64,000 nucleotides of DNA, taken from the NCBI GenBank assembly GCA_934045075.1, contig OW203727.1, forward strand, positions 10,568,175-10,632,174. Direction: 5' to 3'. Under the pieces are notes generated by a model. That model saw nothing but the letters and a program-made list of their open reading frames with translations, did not search any database and was not told where the DNA came from. The translations under genes were made by a program, and so were the position numbers. This document shows, one piece after another, positions 23,200 through 34,700 of the stretch; position 1 is the first letter of the stretch; each line of letters starts with the position of its first letter. This DNA is from Yponomeuta sedellus (taxonomy: Eukaryota; Arthropoda; Insecta; Lepidoptera; Yponomeutidae).

Positions 23200-24365
23200 G
23201 TTTAAATAGTCTGTAGTAACGTTTTCCCTTTATCACGGACTTTTGAATTTGCATCTGAGGAGTGTTTTATGAAATCGAGTTACTCAGTTTTTTGTACACT
23301 TCATATGGAACCCATTCTCATACAAGACGTAAAGCGAACCGGGCCACGTTTTATAAAACTACAGCTTATAACTGACTATTTGACGTGAATTGCATAGCAC
23401 TAGTTAATCTGTGGCTTCATCTGCTATGCAATGAACCGTCGATAGCAGGAACGTAACTGAAAAGAGTGCACGCATGTAAAGCTTTGTCCAGGGTTTAAAG
23501 TAAAGATCTTGCTGCTTAGAGAAGAAATACGTGTAATATCGTTTTGTCAGATACGTTTACAAAAAATAGAAATAAGAGTTAGGTACAAAATTCAACGCAA
23601 CACGCGTGCTCCCTTTGGAGCGGCGTTTTCCCGAGTGGCCGAACAGCGCGGCGCGGGCGCGCACCCCCTCTCTGCCTTTGACCCCGCCGTTGCCCTCGGG
23701 GTATTGCCACCTTATTGGGAAATCCTAACACCTTCATATGTCAACTATACATCGTGTAGTTATAATAAAGTATGAATTATAGTTCCATGAAAAGGGGCCC
23801 AGAGCCTTAGTACTCATAGTGCATTATACTACAGTGACTGATACACGGACGCGTCACATTACGTGTTTTATACCCTTGGCGAATACAAGGCGCCATGCTT
23901 GTGCGGGCTTGGACTTCAAGCAGCCATGAAATGAAATCGCTACGTGCGTGCAATTGTCATTGTACTACCAATGCATTAACAGAGAGGCTGCAATTTATAT
24001 AGGATACCGCCGCCATCGCCACCGCAACAGCGCCAGTCTGTGGCAGCCCTTATCCTTCGGGAAGACACTGAATACAAACACCTTCGGCTACTTAAGACAC
24101 TCGCAAAGCTCAGTTTTCAACAAAAGTACTATTCGGGTACTTTTTAGGGTTCCTTAACCGTTGTACCAACTAGACGCTGCCGTTGTCGGTATGTCTGACC
24201 TAGAAAATGGCTTTCCTCTTCTTGATCGTCGTCCTGTGCCTCTTCACTAATGGAGGTTGGCCGTCAGATACACATCTACACCCTCATCAACAGTAATATT
24301 CGTAGGTGCTTCAGACAGTGAAAAATTTCATAGATTAGGTATGTGTTGTTATGACAGTTGAGAAA
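23200..24365. other. No gene recognised; CpG-rich patch at 23605-23715
   Basis: The patch includes GAACAGCGCGGCGCGGGCGC and stands out from the AT-rich surroundings. It could be an old promoter or non-coding exon. No protein domain is seen. Confidence 0.3.
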
Positions 24366-24370
24366 TTCAT

Positions 24371-24533
24371 CATCAACCCATTATGTCCCCATCGAGGGGC
24401 ACGGGTCTCTTCCCTGAGGAAAGTATGGGCCATCCTCCACCACGGGGACCAAGTCCGGATTGGTGGAGGTTAAACTAGTAGCTGGTCTAAAACTAGTGGC
24501 TGGTCTTACTGTCAGAAGTTTTCAAGCCGCCCT
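24371..24533 (+). repeat. Dispersed repeat family E (5' part)
   Basis: CTCCACCACGGGGACCAAGTC-like block and TTACTGTCAGAAGTTTTCAA, with a small local duplication of ACTAGTRGCTGGTCT. Confidence 0.75.
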
Positions 24534-24734
24534 GTTTAATATTTAAATAAATGAAATAATTATAAATAATTTATTATACAAGGAATGTGATTTTTTAAAG
24601 GGTTTCTTTTTGGTTCTTCAAACATTTTTTTTTGTAATAATAACTAAGAAGTACCTAACTGTATTATAGCCCCAAATAGCCCCGAAGTGAACGAAGTTAT
24701 GTTCATTTTTCTTTTAGATTTTTATCGATCGATA

Positions 24735-24800
24735 AGTGGCAGTCCTTGGTCTCTGTCTACCCCTCTGAGATGCAGGCGTGACGAAATGTTATGTAATGTA
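24735..24800 (+). repeat. Short repeat family D, 3' part
   Basis: AAGTGGCAGTCCTTGGTCTC and GATGCAGGCGTGACG, followed by a degenerate ATGT-rich tail. Confidence 0.7.
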
Positions 24801-24807
24801 AATAATA

Positions 24808-24932
24808 AAAACCGATCAAGTGTGGGTCGGTCACCCGGTAACAATCTGACATATTGCTAACTACGTATTTAGGGTGAGTTACGGAACCCTCCGTGCGCGG
24901 GTCCGAGTTGCACTTGGCCTATTTTTAATTAT
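24808..24932. mobile_element. Short inverted-repeat element related to 59718-60466
   Basis: The left end AAAAACCGATCAAGTGTGGG and right end GCACTTGGCCTATTTTTA are imperfect inverted repeats, with GGAACCCTCCGTGCGCGG inside. It looks like an internally deleted version of repeat family H. Confidence 0.6.
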
Positions 24933-25559
24933 GCCATTAAATTGCCCACCTCGGCATGCGTGCGCGGCTCATTAAAGTATTTTATCGCAGTTCTAGGGCG
25001 GTTTTAGTATAATTTACGGGCGACTTTAAAACTATTGTTGAAGGGTGACACATATTACAGGTTATAGGCACCAACTTTGTGCGTGAATTCCGGACATATT
25101 TTTTCACTATCTGGGGGCACATGAAATTTAATGCGATTTCGTACCTTTCTTTGTAGTTTAGGACTTGAGCCACTTTCGTTATTTATTGTTTTAAGACATT
25201 CAGGGTGTATTTATATCTCGATATATTCCGAACCAATTTTCCCTTTCATAGAGACTGCTTCAAAGTTTTTAAGTAATTATCAGATTGTTTGTACCTTTGG
25301 TGATTATTGGAGACTCAGGGGGCCAATTCTCACTTCATTAACAAATAATTCGTATACGACTCTAAAGCTTATGACTTGAATTCTACATAAAAAGTCGAGC
25401 GACAGCCAAAATCTGTATTTTCATAAGCCATTCTTCATTAAATTCGAATGAGAAAATAAAAGTCTAATGACTTTGTCGAGTTACCTTATGTTATTTTTAT
25501 GCGACAAATGTCTAAGCCCTCGAATATTTTGCGTCTATGCTTTCAATTCGTATAGGCGA

Positions 25560-26070
25560 GAATCGGCTCCCAGGTTCGATTTCCAGTGCGGGCATGTACC
25601 GACGACTTTGTTTTCTAGGTTAATGACATTTGTGGAACTATAGTACCAGTAGAATATTTTCGGGGCTTAATCGCGTAGTTTGCGTTAATCGCGGGGCTTA
25701 TCGTCCGACATTGTCAGTGTAGTGTGTCGCAACCCTAATAGTGCTTTGTGATGGCTGATTGAGGGTAGTCTGAAACCTCATCAGCCGAAGATGCGAACGG
25801 GTGCTAGCCATCAGTCTTCTCGTGACCACGATGGCTGTAACGTCGTCGAAACGTCGAGGTAAAATAGCAATAAATTACTACGTGATTAAGCCCCGAAAAT
25901 ATTCTAACTATGTGTAGAAGTCGCGAAAGTTTAAAATATGTTATAGTACCAATACCAATCGCTAATTATGAAGGAAAACATTGTGAGGGAACCTGAGTTC
26001 TGAAAGTGTTTATATAACTTGAAATTGCCAGTGCGCGATGGGCACGCGTGGTACTTGATACATAAAATTG
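25560..26070 (+). repeat. SINE family A copy interrupted by a TIR element
   Basis: The head part, with CCCAGGTTCGATTTCCAGTG, is at 25560-25650. The body, with CTAATTATGAAGGAAAACAT and GGGCACGCGTGGTACTTGAT, resumes after 25906. Confidence 0.65.
25652..25904. mobile_element. MITE with 28-bp inverted repeats and TA target duplication
   Basis: The left end GAATATTTTCGGGGCTTAAT is matched in complement by the right end, with one mismatch over about 28 bp. TA flanks both ends (25650-25651 and 25905-25906). It is 253 bp with no coding capacity. Confidence 0.7.
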
Positions 26071-26537
26071 TACCTGTAATTCGAGTTTTGTTACATGATA
26101 ACTGGTTTTTTTCTTATCTTAGCTAAAAGTATTTGAAAATCACTGCTGCATGTAATCAGCTTAATTTATTTTGGTAATCTGACATTAAGAAGTGTTATCT
26201 TTCTAATTAAACCACTTTCTAGGCCTAATTCGTTATCTGTTTTTAAATATCGAGTGCAACTGTTCATATTTGAGTACACTAGTAGCTCAAATTAGTAATA
26301 AAATTAACTCATGTCAAATAAATGTTCATGGCTAGGGAGGGTAGCTGCAGCCAAGTCACTACATTCTCTTTTGTCTCAGAGCGAAGGGATCTGTTCCACA
26401 TCTCGGACGTGGAAGCCCTAGCCTTGAGATAAACGGAAAGCCGTTATGTAAGCCCTAGACTCCACAGAGGACTAAAGGGATCAAAGAAGAAGAAGGACAA
26501 ATAAACGTTTGGTAAGTAGAAATATAAATAGAAGTGA

Positions 26538-26845
26538 GCGGTGGTTGGCCATTGGGTAGAACAATAGACTCTGAAGCGAGAGTCCCAGGTTCGATTCCAA
26601 GTGCGGCCATGTACCAATGACATGGTTTTCTAAGTTATGTACCTATATTTGTGAAGTTATAGTAGCAATACCTACCACTCGCTAACCGTGAAGGAAAACG
26701 TAGTGGGGAAACCTGAGTGTCTGAGGTGTTCAAATACCTCAGCGCTTGAAATTGCCAATCTGCGGTGGGCACGCGTGGTAATTAAGCCCATACTCTCTCT
26801 CTTAGAGAAGGCCTGTGCCCTGCTGTGTGACATACACAGGCTGCA
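26538..26845 (+). repeat. SINE family A, most complete copy
   Basis: The tRNA-like head has an A-box-like TGGCCATTGGGTAG and B box GGTTCGATTCC. The body includes CGCTAACCGTGAAGGAAAAC and CTCAGCGCTTGAAATTGCCA, and the end is CTTAGAGAAGGCCTGTGCCC. This copy was used to recognise the other members. Confidence 0.85.
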
Positions 26846-26879
26846 TTGATTGACTGAAATAGAAATATAGGGTGAATAA

Positions 26880-27690
26880 ATTTTTAATTAACCTAAGCCT
26901 TTAAAATTCGTTGAAGGCATTCGTGTACAATCTTTCAAGCGTTTTTATTCGTGTCTTTTAATAAAGAACTTGGTCTCAAAGCGCAGAATCGCGACTAATT
27001 GGCATTTTTATAGCGGCACAATTTACGTGTCTAATTTTTCCATGACAAACGTAGCACTGGCACTACGTGAAACGCTCTTCGTGTTTTATATTATATGGCT
27101 TTTTTATTCTTATTTAAATAATTAGCCGAACGTGCAAGGCTGGTCTTGAGACCAGCTGCGTATTATGCACCTGTCGGGGTTTTATTCGCTCTTCATTGCG
27201 AAACTTAATACTGAAAGTTAATTTAAATTTCTTGCCTTTTTGTTCCATTATGAAACCCGAGATAGTATGGGACTGCGGTCGCGAAACGACAGATGAGCCA
27301 CTTAGCTCACGCTCTATTGAATTTTAGCAGGCTTCACGTACCAGATAGACAGTTCAAAGGACATTTATTTTCATTCGAAGAAAGAAAAAAAAAACTCTGT
27401 CCCGACGTAAGCTCTTGCGATGCATACGCGTATTGGTTAAAATATTATGTGCTCACAAGCACAACTTTAAAATTTCAAAGACATTTCCTGCGACTTTAGT
27501 CTATTTATGACACAAAAATTACATACAAAAAGCAGTCGAAATCACAAAAACTATATATAAAAACGTATAGTATAGTACACTCTATACGATACGTTTTTAT
27601 CTATTAAGAGGTAATAGGAACTCTTTAGTACAAATATCATAGACACTGTAGCATTTCGGTATAACAAAAGAGTAGGCCGGCGGATATCAA
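26880..27690. other. No gene recognised
   Basis: AT-rich. A 12-bp hairpin (ATAAAAACGTAT, 27557-27568, with 27589-27600) is the only structure noted. Confidence 0.5.
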
Positions 27691-27699
27691 CCCTTTATC

Positions 27700-28060
27700 G
27701 TTATCTTTATCAACCCTTGTATGTCCCCATTGCTGGGGCACGGGTCTCTTCCTGCATCGCAGGAAGGTTAGGCCATACTCCACCACGGGGGCCAAGTCCG
27801 GGTTGGTGGAGGATTGTAAGACAGTGGCGGGCCTTACTGTCAGAAGTTATCAAGCCGCCCATAAAGCCTCTGACATGGCTTAACGAATGCCATTATATGA
27901 CAGCCGGCACCAACGGCTTAACGTGCCTTGCGAAGCACGGAAGCGCTCGGAAAAATGCCACTGACCGCCCCTGTTTTTGCTTAACCAAGTGATTGATCCC
28001 AACTCGGTTTGCTTAACCCACGAGCTCTCCCTTAGGCCGCGAGCTCTCCTTAGGCCACGG
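27700..28060 (+). repeat. Dispersed repeat family E, full-length reference copy
   Basis: Begins with AACCCTTGTATGTCCCCATT, carries CTTCCTGCATCGCAGGAAGG and GGGTTGGTGGAGGATTGTAA, then CCGGCACCAACGGCTTAACG, and ends near a gene-flank-like GGCCACGGGCG. About 350 bp, class unknown. It has neither inverted-repeat ends nor a tRNA-like head. Confidence 0.85.
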
Positions 28061-28069
28061 GCGTTCCTC

Positions 28070-29500
28070 CCTTCACCCTTTGGCCTGTCAATTATTTGCA
28101 GTTAACAGTTTATGTGACCGATGTACCTACACAAGAAGTAGGTAACTGTATTTGTCGCTCTATAGAGAAAAACTTGTGATCCTTGTGCTATTGCGACAGA
28201 AGTGTCGGAAAAAGAGCCTAACAAATCCATTAAACTAGCGCACTCCGCATTTGACCATCATTAGGCTCCTATTCGATACCCGCAACTCGAGCGGCTCTTC
28301 AGCGACTATCCTGTGACGTAGTTAATCTACAAATCCCGGTAACGACTTGAGTTAGAGCGGGGAAAATGCGAGGAAAAAACTTTCATTTTTACGCCGTCTA
28401 ACGGATTCAATATCGACGCGGCTTGAATGAGTTTGAGGGTGAAAAATCGTTAATCATTCCTTTGTTGAATTTTTGTTAAGGTCTAACTCGTTGCTCGCTT
28501 GTTTGGCCTTCTATTTTTCCTTCTGATCGCCAAAAGAGGGGGCTGCTTCAGGCTTTGACTGATTGTTTTTCCACACAGCAACATTGGGAAGGCAACATTT
28601 TTCCCGCCACTTTGCATAATGCTTACGTATTGTTGTGTTGCATGTTGGCCGGCGCTCGCTGTGAGCTCATTAGTCAGATTTATTTAATGATAGCCTTATC
28701 GGCCGACTAAACCGACACATTATAACGGGATGCTAGTATTAAAAAACATAGTATACATTTACTTACTGTGCTAACTAACATAAAACTATATTAAAGCTCT
28801 TTTCAGACAGTGTCAGCCTGTACCAACGTGGATTTGATTTAACCTCTACAGTCCTAACCTTGAAAATAGGGATTAAGAAGATTAATTATCGATTCTAGTA
28901 TGTGATGTTGAAAATAGTTCGGATATATACCAAGCAATAAAGGCGTTTCTAGATTTCAAGATCGTATAGTCGGCTGCAGTTCAACCTTTATATTTTTGCA
29001 GCAAAGTGGTCCTTAACGCGACTGATTAGAGTGCACGTGTGTAGATGTTTACGTGCTGTCGACTGAATCTTTGACTGTATAAATAGAGTGTAAATGAGAT
29101 TACTGAAATCCATAACATTATGTAGAGTACGAGTAGGTACACACACCGGTGTAGAGTTATCTTCAAGAATTTAGTTGCGGTTGAAATTAATATAGGAACT
29201 TATTGGTCGGCCGGGGTTATCGTGATTCCCCTCTAGTTTGCTCAAGAGCATTGTTGGGCCAAAATCAGTGCTGAATAAATAGTACACCGCTACCGATAAA
29301 GGGGTTCGGGCATTGGTTGGAGGCAACTGTGTCAACAGACATAGAGATAATTCGAATACTCAATGAGGAATGTGCTTCTTATCGGACAGTTTTAGCCAGC
29401 GACTCTATCGGGTTCTACTTTATTAGAGTTACAATAGAAAGAGATTTACATATTCGTTACCTGGTGCCATTAACGTACTCGTCGACTCAAACCATAAATT
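28070..29500. other. No gene recognised
   Basis: Mixed composition without a domain or a known repeat. Confidence 0.5.
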
Positions 29501-29519
29501 TTCATCTGATCTGGACCAC

Positions 29520-29900
29520 CTACTAGAGGCTCGGTCCCAGTCAGATATAGCCACCGCCCCCGCCAGTTCCCCGCTAGTGGGGACAGGAACGTCCGCTTAG
29601 AAAAAGTTAGCTACAAACTGCTAGGAAAGCAGCAGTGTCCCCGCTAAGCGGACGTTCCTCTAGGGAGCTCCGCTGTGCGCCCTCCTCAGCCTCGAGGGGG
29701 GTCGCTCTCAATGAGGATTTAGGGGTCCTTAGGACCAAAACCAGCCGCAAAATGATGTTTAGTGGGTAGGCGCACTTCTTGTGAGTCCCATATTGGCAGC
29801 ACGGCCGGGTCCGTGCTGTAATGCATGAGCATTCACCACTTCCCTCCCCCCGTGTCCTCCGGAGAGTGCCCTTTACAGGGCAAAAAAAATGGTAAGTGGG
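29520..29900. other. GC-rich segment with 16-bp inverted repeat
   Basis: AGGAACGTCCGCTTAG (29585-29600) pairs exactly with 29644-29659. The segment resembles the GC-rich tail of an old retroelement, but I cannot place it. Confidence 0.4.
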
Positions 29901-30039
29901 AATTAATGAATACAGAACCTATGTGTGATACGCTGAAGTCTGTTCTGTTGTGTGGTTAATACGTACTTTTGAAGCGTCATTGAAATACATTGATCACTTG
30001 CTAAACATACTATTAATATTCAAAGTAAGCTGCTAACAT

Positions 30040-30105
30040 CGTACATTGACATTCAACAAACAGAAAATAAATTGATTTACGTCGAAATACACTTTTGATT
30101 GATTG
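30040..30105 (+). repeat. Repeat fragment shared with 55080-55150
   Basis: ACATTGACATTCAACAAACA and ATAAATTGATTT blocks recur in the same order, as in a LINE 3' end. Confidence 0.5.
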
Positions 30106-30527
30106 AGTGAATCGGCCCTTTTGATAAAATACTGGTAAATTTAGAAGTTACCAAACGGTTTTCATATTGAGCGGAAATTTTCTATCATATAGCTGTCTAT
30201 AATAATACTGACAGTGTACAAAACGGGACCCAAAAACAATTTACTTCACTGTCAATTATTTTGGCCCTTATACGAACGGTGTAAAAGTTGAAAAACGAAG
30301 ATAAGTTCCGAACCATTATCTCAAATTGTCCTAATGATAGAGTCAGCGATAGGATGCGAGCGTCCACAATACAAAATGACGCCCACAGAAGGAATTACTA
30401 ATGCTGTTTTTGCAGGTAGACAATTATAGAGCAGGACGGGATTAGGAGTCACTGGAATAAGAAGAAACTGAGGCTAGAGATAACAGGCCGTTACAAGCTA
30501 CAGAATAGTCAAATATAATACCCTTTA

Positions 30528-30575
30528 TACTATTTTTATTTTTAATGCACTAACCCGTGCTAAGGTAAATAGGTT
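30528..30575 (-). repeat. SINE family B tail fragment
   Basis: TTTTTAATGCACTAACCCGT and AAATAGGTTT, as in the tail of the copies near 15135 and 53860. Confidence 0.6.
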
Positions 30576-30751
30576 TATAATACCCTTTTTTCATTCAATA
30601 TTTTACTTGTAAGGTCCTATGACGTAAGTCTCAACATCATTCATTTAGAGCAAAAAAGGCATTACAAAATCCAAACATTTCAAGAAAGCTTTGTCATAAG
30701 TGGGACAACAAGATAAATCTAAAATACTTTTTTTGAAATTAGTCAATACAA

Positions 30752-30798
30752 ACGTCCCACTTCAGGCTACAGGCCTTCTCTCAAAGAGAGAAAGAGAG
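30752..30798 (-). repeat. 3' end of an interrupted SINE (family A), left of the BEL/Pao element
   Basis: The stretch ...CAGGCCTTCTCTC... is the reverse complement of the 3' end seen in full at 26538-26845. It breaks off exactly at the LTR and resumes at 37600. Confidence 0.75.
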
Positions 30799-30967
30799 TG
30801 TTGGAATCTAAACCAACATTGAGATTTAATTTTTATTGTGGCAACACTATGTTTTTCTCTGCCTTCTTGTCTTCGACGATATTACAAGTGCACACGCATA
30901 TTTTGAGTTTTATTTTTATAAATAATTTCATACAGGAAAACAGACCCTAAAGCCAGTGATTTCTTCA
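30799..30967 (+). repeat. 5' LTR of the BEL/Pao element
   Basis: 169 bp, TG at the start and CA at the end, identical by eye to 37431-37599. It should hold the element's promoter and polyadenylation signals; I do not see an unambiguous TATA box in it. Confidence 0.95.
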
Positions 30968-30985
30968 TGGTCCTTCGGCGGTCAG
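30968..30985 (+). other. Probable primer-binding site of the BEL/Pao element
   Basis: TGGTCCTTCGGCGGTCAG follows the 5' LTR directly. A TGG start is what a tRNA 3' CCA end would pair with. I could not assign the priming tRNA from memory. Confidence 0.6.
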
Positions 30986-31748
30986 TCTGTGCTATTAAAA
31001 TCAAGTGCGTCAATAGTGCATCGGAGTCAAGCTGCAAAAATTCATCGGGCGGTGAGGTTTACAAAAGCTTATAGCTGATCAAGGTTGCGACGCCATTACG
31101 CAGTCCAACCAACATCGCAGCGCCGGCGTCGGTCAAGCTGCCAACATCAGCCCGCAAACTACGTGCTAAAAGACATTTGATGTCTCCTTCACACGTCAAA
31201 AACATCTCTCTCAACTTTGCCTTGCTTCTTCCTAACTTGATCGGATCTTGTTCGGTGTGCAATTTTTTATCTGCAAGTGTGACGCTTATCACAGGCCGTA
31301 AATGTTCTGTGGCGCTTACTCATAAGTGGAACTTGGTCGAATTATTCTGTGAGTGGAACGCGCTTTCGTTCGACGGTTAAGTTGGCAACGGATGATATCG
31401 CACCGCACTTCATCGGATCATACGCATCGGACTTGCTCTATGGTACTTTTTAACAACGCAAACTTGCTTCACTAACTTATCTTTCTGCGAATGCGGCCAT
31501 TTTGGTGTTTGCTTACATTTCGAAAAAATTCGTTGTTTCGTTTTATTTTTTAAGTTTATGCTGTATAACCCAGTGTTGTTTTCTTACTCATTGTAACGAA
31601 CGAAGCATTTTAGCAATAAGATATTGCTAAACAACGGCATTACTCGTAAGTACTACATGACTAAATGTAAGCTGGACTAGAGCACGTGAGGCATTTATAG
31701 TTTCGTCGCAAATTTGTAAATTTAAGTGTTATTTTATTACCATTAGCT
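30986..31748 (+). other. BEL/Pao leader region
   Basis: About 760 bp between the primer-binding site and the gag-pol start codon. It has no long sense frame. It probably serves as the element's 5' untranslated and packaging region. Short antisense frames here are not supported as genes. Confidence 0.6.
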
Positions 31749-34700
31749 ATGCAGAACGAAGAAGAAAACATGAAAGGCGATTTGAGCGACAAAAAGATGA
31801 TCGCGCGACGCGGCGCGCTAAAAGGGATTTTGACCCGAATAAAAGGCAAAATAGGCTTGGGGCTCGAGAACGAGTCAATCCATATGCTAAAGCTACTCGA
31901 GGAAAAGGCAATCAGTTCTTTTGGTGAGTACGAGAATCTGACATTAGAGATAGGTGATGGTGAAGATCCGGGTGCCACGGAGTCGTGTTTCTATGAGTGC
32001 GTGGCCGCCATACGAACCCGTCTGAAATCAGATACAACGAAGGCCGAACCGATTTCTAATGCGAACTCTCTTTCAGTGTCTAGATTAAAGTTGCCAGATA
32101 TTCAATTAAAACCTTTTGATGGCAAATATACGGAATACAAACCGTTTATTGAAATGTTCAATGCGTTAATACACAACGACAAGGGAATTGACGACATTCA
32201 AAAGTTCTTTTACTTGAGGAGCTTTCTCAAAGGTGAAGCCTATGATTTAATAAAAAATCTCCCAGTGATAGGGTCAAGCTACGACGAAGCGTTGCAAATT
32301 TTAAATAAGCGTTATGACAATAAGCACAAAATAGTCCATGAGCATATCTCTGGCCTATTCGACTTGCCATGTATGAATAAATCTAACGCTACAGCACTTC
32401 GCTCCTTGATTTCTATCACCAAACAGCACTTAGCTGCGTTGAAGAACTTAGGAGAACCAATAGATAATTGGGACAGCATACTAGTTTGCCTGCTTGTTAG
32501 GAAGCTAGATCCTGTGACAGGTAGGGCATATCACTTAGAACGTGACAATTCTGTCCAACCAACTTTTAATGAATTTATTAAATTCCTAGAAGACCGGGCT
32601 CTCGCTTTGGAGAGTAGTGAGAGCAAAGAGGTCTCCGGCTATGCTGTCAGCAAACCAGCAGCTGCGTCCAAGGTGGCGAACGTTGTGGTAAAGGAGCTGA
32701 AATGTCTCTTCTGCAGTAAGTCCGATCATAAATTATTTGCATGCCCCAAGTTCGTGCTGGCCTCCATCAAGGAGCGCCTAGCCTTTGTCAAAGACAAAGA
32801 CTTGTGCAACACATGCCTAAATTCTCATCGAGGTCGATGCAAGTTTCACTTTAAGTGTCAACATTGCAAACAAGGACACAATACTCTTTTGCATGTAGAA
32901 TGTGATCAAGACACATCAAATGAGGCGAAACATAACAAAAAATCTTCAAATGTGTCATTAAACAATGTCAATGTAAAAAATCAAGTGTTATTACCAACTG
33001 CAAAAGTAAAACTCACTACCAAAAATGGTAAAGAGATTATAGTCAAAGCACTTTTGGACTCTGGCAGCCAGACATCTTTAATTACTGAAAAAGTGGCCAA
33101 AGAAGTAGGTAGAAAGTTAACACCCAATTCAACTGATATTTTAGGCATTGCAAATACAGAAAAATCTGTCAAATTTTCAACTCAATTGGACATATTTTCA
33201 TGTGCTTACCCATATAAAGTAAACGCAAATCTCCTGGTAGTAGATCACATTACTACAAATTTGCCACAAACTGCCATTGATATGTCCAGTATTCAAATAC
33301 CCAAAAACATTAAACTAGCCGATGACACATTTCACTCCACAAGCGAGATAGGTATTTTACTAGCTGCTGATATCTTTTTCCAGGCGCTGCTTCCCCAGCC
33401 TGAGCTCCAACACCGTGATGCTGCACAACCAAGCCTGGTCCACACCCAGTTTGGTTACATACTAGGAGGTAGCGTCCCAAGCTCACTTCAAAAGGATTCT
33501 GCTGTTGCTCTTTTCTGTCAAGAATGTCAGACAGACATTAAACAAACGATTAGTAACTTTTGGCAAACAGAAAAGGTCCCAGAAATATATGCGGAACACA
33601 CGTCTGAGCAGCAATATTGTGAAAAGTTTTTTGCGGATACCGTAGAACTGAATGAAGACAAATTCACGGTTTCCTTGCCTTTAAAAATACCTATCTATGA
33701 CGTGAATAATACGTTAGGAGATTCATTCGGTCTAGCATTAAAAAGATTTATTAATCTCGAAAAAAGGTTGCAGAAAGATCATCAATTATATGATGACTAT
33801 AAAGATTTTATTCACGAATATGTCGAATTGGGCCATGGCTCTTACAAGGACATTTCCTCATATGATCTTTCTACAGATCCAGTATACTTTTTGCCTCATC
33901 ATGCTGTTATCAGGCAAGATGCAATTACAACAAAATTGAGAACAGTATTTGATGGCTCAATGAGAACAAGCAACAAAATATCATTAAATGATTTAATGTA
34001 CAATGGGCCAATAGTTCAACAGGAGCTGTTCGATATTTTGCTGTCCTTTAGGCTGCACAAATGTTTTTTTGCTTGCGACATCAGACGTATGTTTCGAAAT
34101 ATATTTATTCAAAAAGAACAACGCTCATTACAAAACATACTCTGGCGAGACAGTATGGACGAGCCGATACAATGTATCCAATTAAATACAGTCACCTATG
34201 GCTTAAAAAGTTCGTCGTATTTAGCTACACGATGCCTTATGGAGCTAGCTACAAGATATGAAAATGAATATCCTCTAGCAAGGTCTGTGTTGTTAGACTC
34301 TACATATATAGACGATGCTCTCCATACAGACAGTAACTTAGCGAACATAATTGACACAAAAAATCAATTAATTGAATTACTTAAGAAAGGTAGTTTTCAA
34401 CTACATAAATGGTCTGCCAATCACGAGTCAATCTTGGCCGACATCCCTGAGCAGCAGCAGAATTTTGGAGAAGTGGAGCTAAAAAAGGATATCAAAACAT
34501 TAGGTATAAAATTTGATATCGACTCAGATTCATTCAAACTCTCATGTCCTGTTTCCGAACAAGTTCCCAAAACTAAGAGACAAATTTTAAGCTTCATTAG
34601 CCAATTCTATGACCCATTGGGCATTGCTGGACCGATCTTTGTTCAGGCCAAGACCATTATGCAAAAATTGTGGCAATCAAATGTTGATTGGGATTCTGTT

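Noticed and set aside
31661..31978. 105-codon antisense frame at the gag start
   Set aside because: Antisense shadow of the gag-pol frame, with no independent support.
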